Of a stretch of 64,000 bases of DNA, positions 10,685 through 21,167 are shown one piece after another. The stretch lies in the NCBI RefSeq assembly GCF_003576645.1, contig NC_044925.1, positions 17,495,846-17,559,845 of the forward strand, written 5' to 3'. This stretch comes from Ipomoea triloba (Eukaryota; Streptophyta; Magnoliopsida; Solanales; Convolvulaceae). Positions within the stretch are counted from its first letter, which is position 1. The number at the start of each line of letters is the position of its first letter. Under the pieces are notes generated by a model that searched no databases, was not told where the DNA came from, and saw only the letters and a list, made by a program, of their open reading frames with translations. A program made the translations under genes and the position numbers.

Positions 10685-11143
10685 AATTGAATATTTTCAC
10701 CAAAAGAAAATGAATAGCAAAATGGAAAATATTAATTGAATAAAATGAATGCAAGGATGCTTTTTGGCATTTTAAAAATATTTTATTTACAAATTCTTGG
10801 TATTTTTTAGGTCTGTTTGGTTCAAACATTATAATCAGAATGATAATTGGAATAAAATACTTGATAAAGGTAATGAGTTTAAGTAGATTGAGTCACTTTG
10901 TTCATTAGTAAATTGGAATTGGGATAGAAACAAATTATACACACACGTTACCCGTGCAATGCACGAATTAATTTTTTTTATTATATATTTCAATAATAAA
11001 ATTAAAGACGAAGTTATAAATAATTATAATATTTAAAAGTGTACATTTATTTGATTATAAGATAAATGCAAAAGTATTAATAATATATGATTCGTTCGAT
11101 TGCATTTAGATTAGAAAAATCGATATGTAATATGATTTATATA
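10685..11143. other. Copy B upstream flank, then AT-rich DNA with a Helitron-like hairpin
   Basis: 10685-10740 continues the GUX upstream homology. 10815-10925 holds a truncated GTTTGGTT element. CGTGCAATGCACG at 10953-10965, preceded by CC, resembles the terminal hairpin of plant Helitrons in reverse orientation, but a CTAG end was not found. The rest is AT-rich. Confidence 0.45.
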
Positions 11144-12989
11144 ATAATATTATTATTCAAATAAAAAGGGGAAAAAGGGGAAATAATTTTAAAAAATATT
11201 AATATGATTTTTTTATTATAAAGATAATTTTATTACCATTTAAGTACTCTATAATTACTTTCAATTCCTTAATTTCGTATTCTCCGTTATTAGCTGAACT
11301 ACAATTATTTTCTTATTTTATTTAATTCTTTATTAATTCCATTATTAGCTTAATTATAATTAATTTTTTAATCTATATATATCTACTATACTAATAAGAG
11401 CCAAAGAGAGTTAGGCCTAAAATGGGTAGAAAAAATGATGGTCAAATTATTTAATCAAATGGATGGTTCAGATGAATTATTTAATCAAATAGATGGTTAA
11501 GATAATTCAGATTAATATTATTAATTGAGATTACCTAATTTAACCTTACTTTTATGATTATCCGTTAAGTTTTCCGTTAAATATTCTCTTCTCCGTTAAT
11601 ATTCCGTTAACTTTTAACTTACCCATTAATTTATATAAGAAAGGTCTTAGGTTCGAACCTCATCTCAATCAAATTTGACATAATTAGGTTTCTCACTCTA
11701 TTTTACTCTTATTAAATTAAATAAATTAGTAGCTACAACAAAAAATGATACATATGTATTTCTTTAATTTAGAATTATGTGTCTACAATACCTTTATTTG
11801 AAAAAATTATTCATTATCAAAAAATTAAATTAAATAAGAGAAATAATTTGATTAGCTATATTGTCTTTATTTTCTCTCATGCAAAGATTCTTTAATTTAC
11901 ATTCAAATTTATCAATTAATATTCATTACATTGTCCATTATCTTATTTTTACAATATCTTGTAATTAAATATCAAAGTTATACTACAAAATAATGTTATA
12001 TATTTATTTACCAAGTATTTTATTAATATTATGAAAAAAAATTAAAATAATTTGAAGCAAATTATATTAACTACTTGGGGATTGGTTGACAAAGAGGGTA
12101 CTCAAATAACCCAACAAATTGAAGCGGAACCACTCTATTTTACTCTTATTGAATTAAATAAATTAGTAGTTACACCAAAAAAATGATACATATGTGTTTC
12201 TTTAATACCATGAAAAAAATAAAAAATAATAGTTTGAAACCAATCATATTAACTACTTGGGGGATTTGTTGACAATAAAAGTACTCAAATATATAACCCA
12301 TTACCCAGCAAATTGAAGCGAGAAACTACCTTTTAATATCTTTGGAATACATATATAATATTTTAAATTTTCAAATTTTTATTAATTTATTTAATCTTTT
12401 TTCTTAAACTAGGGATTTCTTTATCCACAATAACTCATTCAACAATATAATGGTTGAACTAAATGAACCCCAAGCAGAACACCTAAAGGAAAGTCTATAT
12501 CTCCTATATCATAATCTCATTGCATGACGTTGTCATCTATGCTACTAACCGAATTGCAAATAACACTACCAAAAAAAGGAAGAGAGCAAATAGTAAAGAT
12601 GAAGACAATGATAATGTTACTCAAAAGAAAATTAAGAACACTTAGAAAAATTCAAATTAAAAGTAGTATTTATTTAGACTATCATTTTTAGACCAAATAT
12701 TTATACTATTGATTTTACAAGGTTGCAAACATTTATTTTAGTAATAATTATAATGAATTTTCTATATTATCTTGGATTCATATACTTTGAGTTAGATATT
12801 TAAATAAAAAAATTCGACATTCAATTACCCATGTATAAACTTCTCCTATATAATCTTGCATTGATATACTTTCAAATATTTATTTAAATATAAACATTGG
12901 GCATTAACCCATTCGTGCAATGCGCGTATAAAACTAGTATTCAAAAACAAAAGTGTCATTTTCCCGTTCATTTTAGGCAAAAAAAAACA
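11144..12989. repeat. Left copy of a near-identical direct duplication flanking the assembly gap
   Basis: Matches 13015 to about 15067 essentially base for base at a constant offset of 1871 until about 14600. The duplicate includes DNA outside the Helitron ends on both sides, so it is not two independent insertions. Confidence 0.9.
11382..12937 (+). mobile_element. Non-autonomous Helitron (left copy)
   Basis: The 5' end reads TCTACTATACTAATAAGAG after an A. The 3' end has a hairpin (CGTGCAATGCGCG, 12914-12926) and then TATAAAACTAG followed by T. This fits Helitrons: 5' TC, 3' CTRR, insertion between A and T, no target duplication. The interior is AT-rich with no Rep/helicase frame. Confidence 0.75.
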
Positions 12990-13014
12990 NNNNNNNNNNN
13001 NNNNNNNNNNNNNN
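12990..13014. other. Assembly gap (25 N)
   Basis: 25 consecutive N. The sequence immediately right of it repeats the sequence from 11144. Confidence 1.
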
Positions 13015-13252
13015 ATAATATTATTATTCAAATAAAAAGGGGAAAAAGGGGAAATAATTTTAAAAAATATTAATATGATTTTTTTATTATAAAGATAATT
13101 TTATTACCATTTAAGTACTCTATAATTACTTTCAATTCCTTAATTTCGTATTCTCCGTTATTAGCTGAACTACAATTATTTTCTTATTTTATTTAATTCT
13201 TTATTAATTCCATTATTAGCTTAATTATAATTAATTTTTTAATCTATATATA

Positions 13253-15018
13253 TCTACTATACTAATAAGAGCCAAAGAGAGTTAGGCCTAAAATGGGTAG
13301 AAAAAATGATGGTCAAATTATTTAATCAAATGGATGGTTCAGATGAATTATTTAATCAAATAGATGGTTAAGATAATTCAGATTAATATTATTAATTGAG
13401 ATTACCTAATTTAACCTTACTTTTATGATTATCCGTTAAGTTTTCCGTTAAATATTCTCTTCTCCGTTAATATTCCGTTAACTTTTAACTTACCCATTAA
13501 TTTATATAAGAAAGGTCTTAGGTTCGAACCTCATCTCAATCAAATTTGACATAATTAGGTTTCTCACTCTATTTTACTCTTATTAAATTAAATAAATTAG
13601 TAGCTACAACAAAAAATGATACATATGTATTTCTTTAATTTAGAATTATGTGTCTACAATACCTTTATTTGAAAAAATTATTCATTATCAAAAAATTAAA
13701 TTAAATAAGAGAAATAATTTGATTAGCTATATTGTCTTTATTTTCTCTCATGCAAAGATTCTTTAATTTACATTCAAATTTATCAATTAATATTCATTAC
13801 ATTGTCCATTATCTTATTTTTACAATATCTTGTAATTAAATATCAAAGTTATACTACAAAATAATGTTATATATTTATTTACCAAGTATTTTATTAATAT
13901 TATGAAAAAAAATTAAAATAATTTGAAGCAAATTATATTAACTACTTGGGGATTGGTTGACAAAGAGGGTACTCAAATAACCCAACAAATTGAAGCGGAA
14001 CCACTCTATTTTACTCTTATTGAATTAAATAAATTAGTAGTTACACCAAAAAAATGATACATATGTGTTTCTTTAATACCATGAAAAAAATAAAAAATAA
14101 TAGTTTGAAACCAATCATATTAACTACTTGGGGGATTTGTTGACAATAAAAGTACTCAAATATATAACCCATTACCCAGCAAATTGAAGCGAGAAACTAC
14201 CTTTTAATATCTTTGGAATACATATATAATATTTTAAATTTTCAAATTTTTATTAATTTATTTAATCTTTTTTCTTAAACTAGGGATTTCTTTATCCACA
14301 ATAACTCATTCAACAATATAATGGTTGAACTAAATGAACCCCAAGCAGAACACCTAAAGGAAAGTCTATATCTCCTATATCATAATCTCATTGCATGACG
14401 TTGTCATCTATGCTACTAACCGAATTGCAAATAACACTACCAAAAAAAGGAAGAGAGCAAATAGTAAAGATGAAGACAATGATAATGTTACTCAAAAGAA
14501 AATTAAGAACACTTAGAAAAATTCAAATTAAAAGTAGTATTTATTTAGACTATCATTTTTAGACCAAATATTTATACTATTGATTTTACAAGGTTGCAAA
14601 CATTTATTTTAGTAATAATTATAGATTTTACAAGGTTGCAAACATTTATTTTAGTAATAATTATAAATTTTACAAGGTTGCAAACATTTATTTTAGTAAT
14701 AATTATAATGAATACAAGGTTGCAAACATTTATTTTAGTAATAATTATAATGAATTCAAGGTTGCAAACATTTATTTTAGTAATAATTATAATGAATTTT
14801 CTATATCAAACATTTATTTTAGTAATAATTATAATGAATTTTCTATATTATCTTGGATTCATATCCTTTGAGTTAGATATTTAAATAAAAAAATTCGACA
14901 TTCGATTACCCATGTATAAACTTCTCCTATATAATCTTGCATTAATATACTTTCAAATATTTATTTAAATATAAACATTGGGCATTAACCCATTCGTGCA
15001 ATGCGCGTATAAAACTAG
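13253..15018 (+). mobile_element. Non-autonomous Helitron (right copy)
   Basis: Same termini as the left copy: TCTACTATACTAATAAGAG start and AAAACTAG end followed by T. It is longer because of the internal repeat expansion. Confidence 0.75.
14581..14836. repeat. Minisatellite expansion inside the right Helitron copy
   Basis: About six copies of a 35-48 bp unit containing GGTTGCAAACATTTATTTT and AGTAATAATTATA. The left copy has a single unit at about 12720-12755. A 96-codon frame here only translates the repeat (QTFILVIII repeated) and is not a gene. Confidence 0.9.
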
Positions 15019-15067
15019 TATTAAAACAAAAGTGTCATTTTCCCGTTCATTTTAGGCAAAAAAAAAA

Positions 15068-15346
15068 ACATTAGTTTGAAATTTTAAATCAGTCAACATA
15101 AGATTACAATACTTAACAAAATTAAATCATATTTAAGTGAATATCTTAAATTCAGTACATGTATATATATACAGCTTACCAAATAAAGTCATTACTGATT
15201 TAGGTATATATGTCATTACTCTATTTGGTAAGTTTTATATATATACATATTTCCAATAATAACATATAATCAAACATTAAGATTTGTTAGTAATTGCAGA
15301 TGTTTTCGTAAACTATATTATTGAAAGTGCGTGTGATTCATATTTC
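15068..15346. other. AT-rich intergenic DNA
   Basis: Contains a short inverted pair of TATATATA-type words and CATTACTGATTTAGG / TCATTACTCTATTTGG near 15180-15240. No gene seen. Confidence 0.5.
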
Positions 15347-15620
15347 TTTGACGGGCAAGGAAAATATAGACACTCTCGCCCTTCGTCGCGCCTTAACCCT
15401 CTCCCCTTAGCCCAATAGATTCCCATTATTCTTATTGCGCCAACACCTCACCCATAAAGATGGACACCCTGCTTGGGCGGTTGGGCCAAGACTTATCCCA
15501 TAAAATGGGCCCCCGGGGGTCTCATGGCCCCATTATATGTCCTCCACTTTCTTTGGTCGTCTTTGACGAGCAAGGAAAGTATAGACACTCTCGCCCTTCG
15601 TCGCGCCTTAACCCTCTCGA
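15347..15620 (-). repeat. 3' LTR fragment and duplicated 57-bp segment
   Basis: About 15420-15531 reverse-complements to the first 110 bp of the LTR at 42422. A segment with ACACTCTCGCCCTTCGTCGC occurs twice (about 15347-15403 and 15559-15618), bracketing the LTR piece. Confidence 0.6.
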
Positions 15621-15849
15621 TCCCTAGTCTGGAAACTCTTCAGTTCTTCTGGACATCTTAGTGCTCAGCTTCTATAGTCTCCGACACACGATGCCCGCCA
15701 GGATGACTCAGCTGTCGCACGTACACTATAAGAGAGGGACAGAGACACTCGCCACCTTGAGCGAGCTTATCGAGAAGCCATGTTGCGAAGGCTAACTTAG
15801 TGGTTCACCGAGCAATGGGATGTGGCAACCGCTAAGCTGTAGAATTTAA

Positions 15850-16255
15850 ATTCATTGACTGCTGCGAAGTGGAATAAATAATAAGTTGACCGTTCTGAAG
15901 CGGGGCAGATACATGTCGTTCGCTAAGAAGCGGAATAGATAGCAAGTTGATCGCTTAGAAGCGGGATAGGTGATAAGTTGTCCGCTGAGAAGCAGGATGG
16001 ATAATAAGTCGACTACTGAGAAGCGGGATAGATGATAATTCGATTGCTGAGAAGCCGGATAGATGATAAGTCGACAGCTGAGAAGCCGGATAGATGATAA
16101 GTCAACCGCTGAGAAGCGGGATAGATGTTAAGTTGACCACTGAGAAGCGGGATAGATGATAAGTCGACCGCTGAGAAGCGGGATAGATGATAAGTCGGTC
16201 GTTAAGATGCATGATAGATAATAAGTTGACCGCTGATAAGCGGGATAGATGATAA
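15850..16255. repeat. Minisatellite, period about 31 bp
   Basis: About 12-13 copies of CTGAGAAGCGGGATAGATGA plus TAAGTCGACCG, with single-base drift. Lies in the non-coding internal region of the gypsy derivative. Confidence 0.9.
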
Positions 16256-16795
16256 GGTTGTGGGCTGCCTACTGCTTCATGCTAGCACCACAAACCTTTT
16301 TCTTTTCTCTTTTTTTTCTCTCTCTTTTTTGTTCTTTTTTTTTTCGATTGCACGCTGGGTTGTGTACCTTTTCCGACATGCCCAGATACGTTAGGGTATT
16401 CGCCAAGTTCTTAAGGATACCATCCCATTGACTTGGGAACACTGCCTTCTAAGGGCTGTGGGCTGCCTGCTGCCTTATGCTAGCTCCACGCACCTTTCTT
16501 TATATCTTTTTTTTTAATTGCACGCTGGGTTGCGTATCTTTCCCGGCATGCCCAGATGCATCGGGGTATTCGCCAAGTTCTTAGGGATACCATTTATTGA
16601 CTTGGGAACACTGCCTTTTAAGGGCTGTGGGCTGCCTGCGGTCTCATGCTAGCTCCACGCACCTTTCTTTATATCTCTTTCTTTTTTCTCTTTTTTTTTT
16701 CTTCTTTTTTTTTGATTGCACGTTGGGTTGCGTACCTATCCCTCCACGCCCAGGTGGAGATATGTATAAAATGAAGCTGAAAATTGCTTTATTAC
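16256..16795. repeat. Tandem repeat, period about 170-185 bp, three copies
   Basis: Each copy has GGGCTGTGGGCTGCCTGC, a pyrimidine-rich tract (long T and CT runs), TTGCACGCTGGGTTGCGTA and, in the first two, GGTATTCGCCAAGTTCTTA. Starts are near 16256, 16456 and 16620. Apparent small frames here only read the T-rich tracts. Confidence 0.85.
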
Positions 16796-17289
16796 CTCCA
16801 TAGGCTACCTATCCAGCTTGTGAGCTCATTTCAATGATATTGTTTACTGTCGCACATCCTGTATAGACCGTAGAACTTCCAACTTGTGCCGGCGCCACTT
16901 ATACTGCATGTAGGTCCACTACCGCGTCCATTTTTTTCTGGTAACTTTCTTAGCCTGCAACCCCAATCAAAAATATACATTAACACTCTTTTCCACATAG
17001 AAATGTTTTTCTTACCTTCCCAGACGGTTTGCAAGCCCACCAAGGTGCTGTTATCCGGTCCATGGTCGCCTACCCAGCCTGCGCGCCCTTAATCGTTGAG
17101 GAATGGAGAATGGTCAATACTCTCATCGATGGGCTACTGATGAACGGGTTCGGCCTCCCCTTCACAACTGATTCCCTCATTTCGTCCCTAGTTGCGATAT
17201 CGGGCCCCTTACCCTAAGGCCACTCCTTGGCAGTTCACTTCCTCGCAGCTCGTGGAGCGTTGAGTCGAGTAAGGGATGATTTGCTATAG
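16796..17289 (-). other. Non-coding internal DNA of the gypsy derivative
   Basis: No conserved retrotransposon motif was recognised; several short overlapping frames on both strands have no convincing homology. Confidence 0.4.
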
Positions 17290-17625
17290 TGTTTGGAGTC
17301 AATGGTCGGCTATTTGGCCATTTTGACGTATCTCGGGTTTGATTGTGTAAAAGAAATGGGTAGAATAGGTGAAAACTAGGAACACATGATTTTTAACATG
17401 TGAAAGTCAAACTCATTTCAGGTGATGATCAAGCGGCACTTAACTAGCATGCATGATCAACACCCTACTTCTTGAAATACTCCCAGGTCGAATGGTGAAA
17501 TTGAGGTTTACTTAAAACCATCTTCGTAGCCAGAGTATTTAAGAATGGTGACTTTCCTATGCTGCCAACAACAAGTAGAAACTAGGAACGCATACTTTTC
17601 GTAGCGTCCCCACAGACGGCGCCAA

Positions 17626-18062
17626 TTATGGTTTTATTGGGACCAGGTCCACCATAAATCGGGTATAAGAGTACAGAATGTGGGTAAGAAGAAAGCAGCT
17701 TTATTACCCGAGACGCTAGGCCCAAAATAGTATGTACAAAGCCCGAGATATGACCTAAAACGGCGGCCCAAAGAATACATAAATAATAAATACTATAGCG
17801 ATAATGAACTGAATAGGGCGTAAAATGGCGGCCCGAATAATAAATAAATAAATAAACTAGGGAACTAACAAATAACATATAAATAAACAGGCTAGGAATA
17901 AAATAGAACCCAACAAGACTCAAACCCTGGTGTGCCGACAGGAGAAATGAGGCTCAGACCACTAGACGAGGAGGCATTTGGTGAGCCAAGAGATGCCTTT
18001 AAGGTGGAGGGAAGGGTGACTATTTATATAGTTGTAGGATTCACGGATCGTTGACAAATGGA
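17626..18062 (-). repeat. gypsy 5' LTR (truncated) with TATA box and tRNA-like module
   Basis: On the minus strand it includes TATATAAATA (about 18024-18034), then a tRNA-like pair: A-box-like TCGTCTAGTGGTCTGAG (17953-17969) and B-box-like AGGGTTTGAGTC (17917-17928). Then GGGCCGCC words and GACCTGGTCCCAATAAAACC lead to TTGGCGCCG. It parallels 42840-43157. Confidence 0.75.
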
Positions 18063-18075
18063 CGTCATCGAGTTG

Positions 18076-18190
18076 TGTTAGGAATATATTGTAATTGTTT
18101 TGATGAACAAAAAATGAAATTTTAGACTCCCAATTTTATTTTGAGTCTAGTATAGGAATTACGCCGAGTACAAGCCTAAATTATATACCA
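18076..18190 (+). repeat. copia LTR fragment
   Basis: Starts TGTTAGGAATATATTG and runs through GAGTCTAGTATAGGAATT and CGCCGAGTACAAGCC. The same segment is found at 31512-31612 (plus) and partly at 29354-29395 (minus). It abuts the end of the gypsy LTR. Confidence 0.75.
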
Positions 18191-18320
18191 TATCAAGTTG
18201 AGTTTATTCCTTTAATGAAAAAAATAATTAAAATTATACCAATACTCAAATTTTAATATTAAATAACCAATTTAAGGATTTGATTAAATGGTCATAACGT
18301 TCAAAAGTTTAAATTTGATA

Positions 18321-18842
18321 TAAGATTTAAGAAAAAAATTCACTTTTGGTTCTTGGAATATTTTACATGTATCAAATTTAGTCATTGACTATTAATATTT
18401 TCAAATTAAGTGCATGATTATGTAATTTGTATCACATTTGATCCTTGATTATTAATATTTTCAAATTAGGTGCATGACTATGTAATTTGCATCACATTTG
18501 ATCTTGTCATCCAATTTTCTGACCAAGTTTTTGGCCAACTATTGCTGAAAGTTCAACGGAAAAATAATATGTTCTAATTAAAAGAGTACTTTTCGGTCAA
18601 ATAATTGCCATTATTTTTCTCGTTAAAATTCAGGCAATAGTTGGTCGGTAAATTTGACGGTAAGACCAAATCTGATACAAATAACAAAGTTATGCACCTA
18701 ATTTGAAAATATTAATAGTCAACGATCAAATGTTATATAACTTACAAAGTCATGCACCTAATTTGAAAATATTAATAGTGACGGAGTAAATTTGATACAT
18801 GTACAATAATCAACCGAAAGTGAAATTTATTCAAGATTTAAT
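18321..18842. mobile_element. Foldback (long inverted repeat) element, about 520 bp
   Basis: The left half (TTCACTTTTGGTTCTTGG, ACATGTATCAAATTTAGTC, ACTATTAATATTTTCAAATT) is mirrored by the reverse complement of the right half (TTTCACTTTCGGTTG, ACATGTATCAAATTTACTC, same ATTTTCAAATT words). Arms are about 250 bp with a short centre near 18590. Within each arm the ATTAATATTTTCAAATTA word is repeated twice. No coding capacity. Confidence 0.75.
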
Positions 18843-18899
18843 TTGTTGGGAGAAGAGTGGGTAAAGAGTTGATCAAGTTTGAAATTGATTTTTTATTTA

Positions 18900-19255
18900 C
18901 TATTATGATGATAAAAGCTATGGAAGGGACCTATATACGAGGAGTTTTGAATAGCTCTTTGACGCAAATGCATTCATCAAGAGACTAATAAATATATACG
19001 GAGTAATATAGATGGGATGACATGCACCTCGTGATCGTCTTGGTTCTAATATAGATGGAATAACATATATCGCATTTCGAATTTCACCGTGACGCTAATA
19101 AATGTATAATATAGAGGCAGATGTCAATGACATACATCACATCTTCGTTCTCACAATTTGGATTTTCTTTGAAGCACATTTATCAAGAAGCTAAAAATTT
19201 TATATTATAGATAGAACAATATACATACATCTCATATTGAATTTCAAGGTGTGAA
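18900..19255. repeat. Copies of the block that borders Agenet fragments
   Basis: Repeated words: CATTCATCAAGAGACTAATA, ATAGATGGGATGACAT, CATCTCATATTGAATTTCA. The same block recurs near 20190, 22510 and 24815, each time next to Agenet-gene debris or related flank. Non-coding. Confidence 0.6.
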
Positions 19256-19258
19256 AAT

Positions 19259-19505
19259 ATGTTATTTGTGAGCACCTTACGAAAAGAAAGTGTTATTCGA
19301 AAGGTGCTTCAATTCCTATCGGTGCTTAATTGAGCACCTTTCAGGAGGTGCTATTTGTGAGCACCTTACATAAAGGTGTTTTTTCAACCATTCATCAATA
19401 GTTAGCAAAAGGTGCTTCCTTTCGGTGCTTAATTGAGCACCTCCATAAGGTGCTAATTGAGCACCTTACATTAGGTGCTTAATTACATAGCATTATAAGG
19501 TGTTA
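19259..19505. repeat. Short GAGCACCTT / AAGGTGCT palindromic array
   Basis: About ten GAGCACCTT or AAGGTGCT words with TTGTGAGCACCTTACG spacing, a smaller relative of the 25365-26420 array. Confidence 0.75.
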
Positions 19506-19581
19506 TGGCTACCACAAAAGAATGCTTTTAATGTCAGTTATTTTGAAATTAAGATGTTGGTTATATTGTGTAATAGATCTA

Positions 19582-20140
19582 TCATAGTAGTAAAAGAAGG
19601 ATACGATGTCGGTTTTAAAAAACTGACGTTGTGTGTCAGTTTAAAAAAAAATTAGCGAAATGACGACATTGGTTATTTATGAGAATCCGACGTCTATCAT
19701 TTTTTAAAAAATTAGTAAAGGGATATAAAATTAATTTTCTTATACAACGTCGTTTTTATAGAAAATCAACATCGTATATCTTTATTAAAAATTTTAAAAA
19801 TAAAATACCACATCGTATCTCTTTATTAAAAATTAACCAATATCATGTCTCTTTAATAAAATTTAAAAATAGGACACAGCGTCTTATACGTGAACATGGT
19901 GGCAGTGAGGAATTGAAGATGAGGAGGAGAATGAAGAAGAAGAAGCAAGGAGGAGTAGAAAGAAAATGAACTAAGGAAGAAAAAATGAGTTAAATAGCCA
20001 GATTTGATAAAACAACGTTGGCTTTATTCATAAAACCGACATTGTTGTTAATTAAAAAAAAAAAACAAAAAGAACAAAAAAAAAAAACAGAAAAGAATAT
20101 ACGACTTAACCGACGTTGTATCATATATTAAAATAAAAAT
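19582..20140. mobile_element. CACTA-type relic
   Basis: The left end CATAGTAGTAAAAGAAGGAT and ACGATGTCGG resemble the terminus of the CACTA element at 51733 (CACTACTACAGAAAAAGGAT). Repeated near-palindromes follow, of CGATGTCGG / CCGACGTTG type. The right terminus is not recognisable. A 96-codon frame at 19679-19969 is Lys-rich and has no family resemblance. Confidence 0.55.
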
Positions 20141-20224
20141 AAAAATAATATTTTTAAAGTTTATTTTAGTATTTGTATAATATAAATGGGATAATTTACA
20201 TCTCATCTTTAATTTCACAATTTA

Positions 20225-20430
20225 GGATTCTGTTTGGCGTGCAATCATCGTGAGCATGCAAAAATCCTAAAAACACAGAACCTGGAAAAAGCAGATAGAT
20301 GGAAGCTAGAAGAAAAGCAAAGACCTCCTCATGGGATCAACCCTTCTTGCAGGCTCGCCACTTCCACCAAGTCGCCCCTGCGGAATATCATTTGCTGGTT
20401 TAGCCCCATGGCTATGGAAGAAATGTGATT
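20225..20430 (-). pseudogene. Agenet-domain gene fragment 1 (internally deleted)
   Basis: The minus strand reads MGLNQQMIFRRGDLVEVASL then QEG, the N-terminus of an Agenet (plant Tudor-like) protein. It then jumps to the piece corresponding to the 3' part (WIDPM...RSLLFF). The middle of the domain is deleted. Compare 27229-27519. Confidence 0.7.
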
Positions 20431-20487
20431 TTGTTGGCTAGTTTTTGATTTGCAGTGGGATTAGAATTGAATCACGCTCCATCCAAC

Positions 20488-20612
20488 TAAAAGCTAAGCT
20501 GATAGCCCCGATTGGCTTTGATGGGCTCAAGTAACACTTTCGGGTGGCGCGGAGATTCAAACTCATAATCTTTTGCATGACTCTGATACCAAATAAAAGT
20601 CTAAGCTGATAG
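20488..20612 (-). mobile_element. Possible TRIM-like miniature LTR element
   Basis: AAGCTAAGCTGATAG (about 20492) and AAGTCTAAGCTGATAG (about 20598) form short direct repeats. Between them the minus strand carries TGGTATCAGAG (20581-20591), the initiator tRNA-Met primer site. LTR-like sequence is short, so truncation of a larger element is equally possible. Confidence 0.4.
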
Positions 20613-20847
20613 TTGGATTACACATTTATGTTTATATTATATTTATGCTCACAATTAGTCCCTATATATGAGATGGAGGGTAGGTTGGGTAGGTATACAG
20701 ATTTGGAAACTGATGTCAAGACATCGTGTCCAGGACAGATCTAGAAATCTCTTTCAATCCGAGTGAAAGAAATGAAGGATACATTAATAGAATATTATTA
20801 GCAGGGCAGCTGTAATTCTTTGAAATTAATGGACACAATTTGGGATT

Positions 20848-21105
20848 CTCTTTGGCGTGCAATCATCGTGACACAACATGCAAAAACCTTAAAAACACAG
20901 AACCTGGAAAACCATATGGAAGCTAGAAGAAAAGCAAAGACCTATTCATGGGATCAATCCACTGAGCCCTGATATGAACCCAGTCCAGATGAATCCTCAA
21001 ACTCTCGACGCTATATTCAACCTCTTCCTCACTGCACGCAAAGTACACGGAGTAGGAACCCCGGAACCCTTCTTGCAGGCTCGCTTCTTCCGCCAATAGG
21101 GCCGG
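20848..21105 (-). pseudogene. Agenet-domain gene fragment 2 (C-terminal half of domain)
   Basis: The minus strand encodes ASLQEGFRGSYSVYFACSEE, then YSVESLRIHLDWVHIRAQW and IDPMNRSLLFF with a stop. It fuses the first strand of the domain (GFRGSY) to the last (YSVYF...LRxHLDW), skipping the middle. HLDW is the conserved end of the second Agenet repeat. It is a deleted pseudogene. Confidence 0.7.
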
Positions 21106-21167
21106 TTTTTTATTAGTGTGGCCCTGCTGGTAATAAGTAAGACTCTATCAAAGTACAATCATTATTG

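Larger units (their letters stand above)
13015..15067. repeat. Right copy of the direct duplication flanking the gap
   Basis: Same sequence as 11144-12989, with one main difference: a local repeat around 14581-14836 is expanded. The copies converge again until the poly-A tract near 15060. Confidence 0.9.
15347..18062 (-). mobile_element. Internally deleted Ty3/gypsy-type element without pol, truncated at both ends
   Basis: On the minus strand: a 5' LTR part (18062 down to 17626), a TTGGCGCCGTCTG primer-site region, a leader (17625 to about 17290) closely matching the leader of the plus-strand element at 43158-43480, then minisatellites, and a 3' LTR start at about 15531 (TGGGGCCATGAGACC), matching the LTR start at 42422. 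No gag or pol frame survives, so it is a deleted or LARD-like derivative. Confidence 0.75.

Noticed and set aside
14594..14884. 96-codon plus-strand frame QTFILVIII repeated
   Set aside because: It only translates the minisatellite expansion in the Helitron copy; no start context or homology.
15850..16255. CRISPR-like regularly spaced repeats
   Set aside because: Units are contiguous 31-bp tandem repeats with no unique spacers, in a plant retroelement.
16249..16803. Small plus-strand frames with Phe/Ser runs
   Set aside because: They read the T- and CT-rich tracts of the 170-bp tandem repeat.
19679..19969. 96-codon Lys/Arg-rich frame
   Set aside because: Lies in a CACTA relic, simple composition, no homology recognised.
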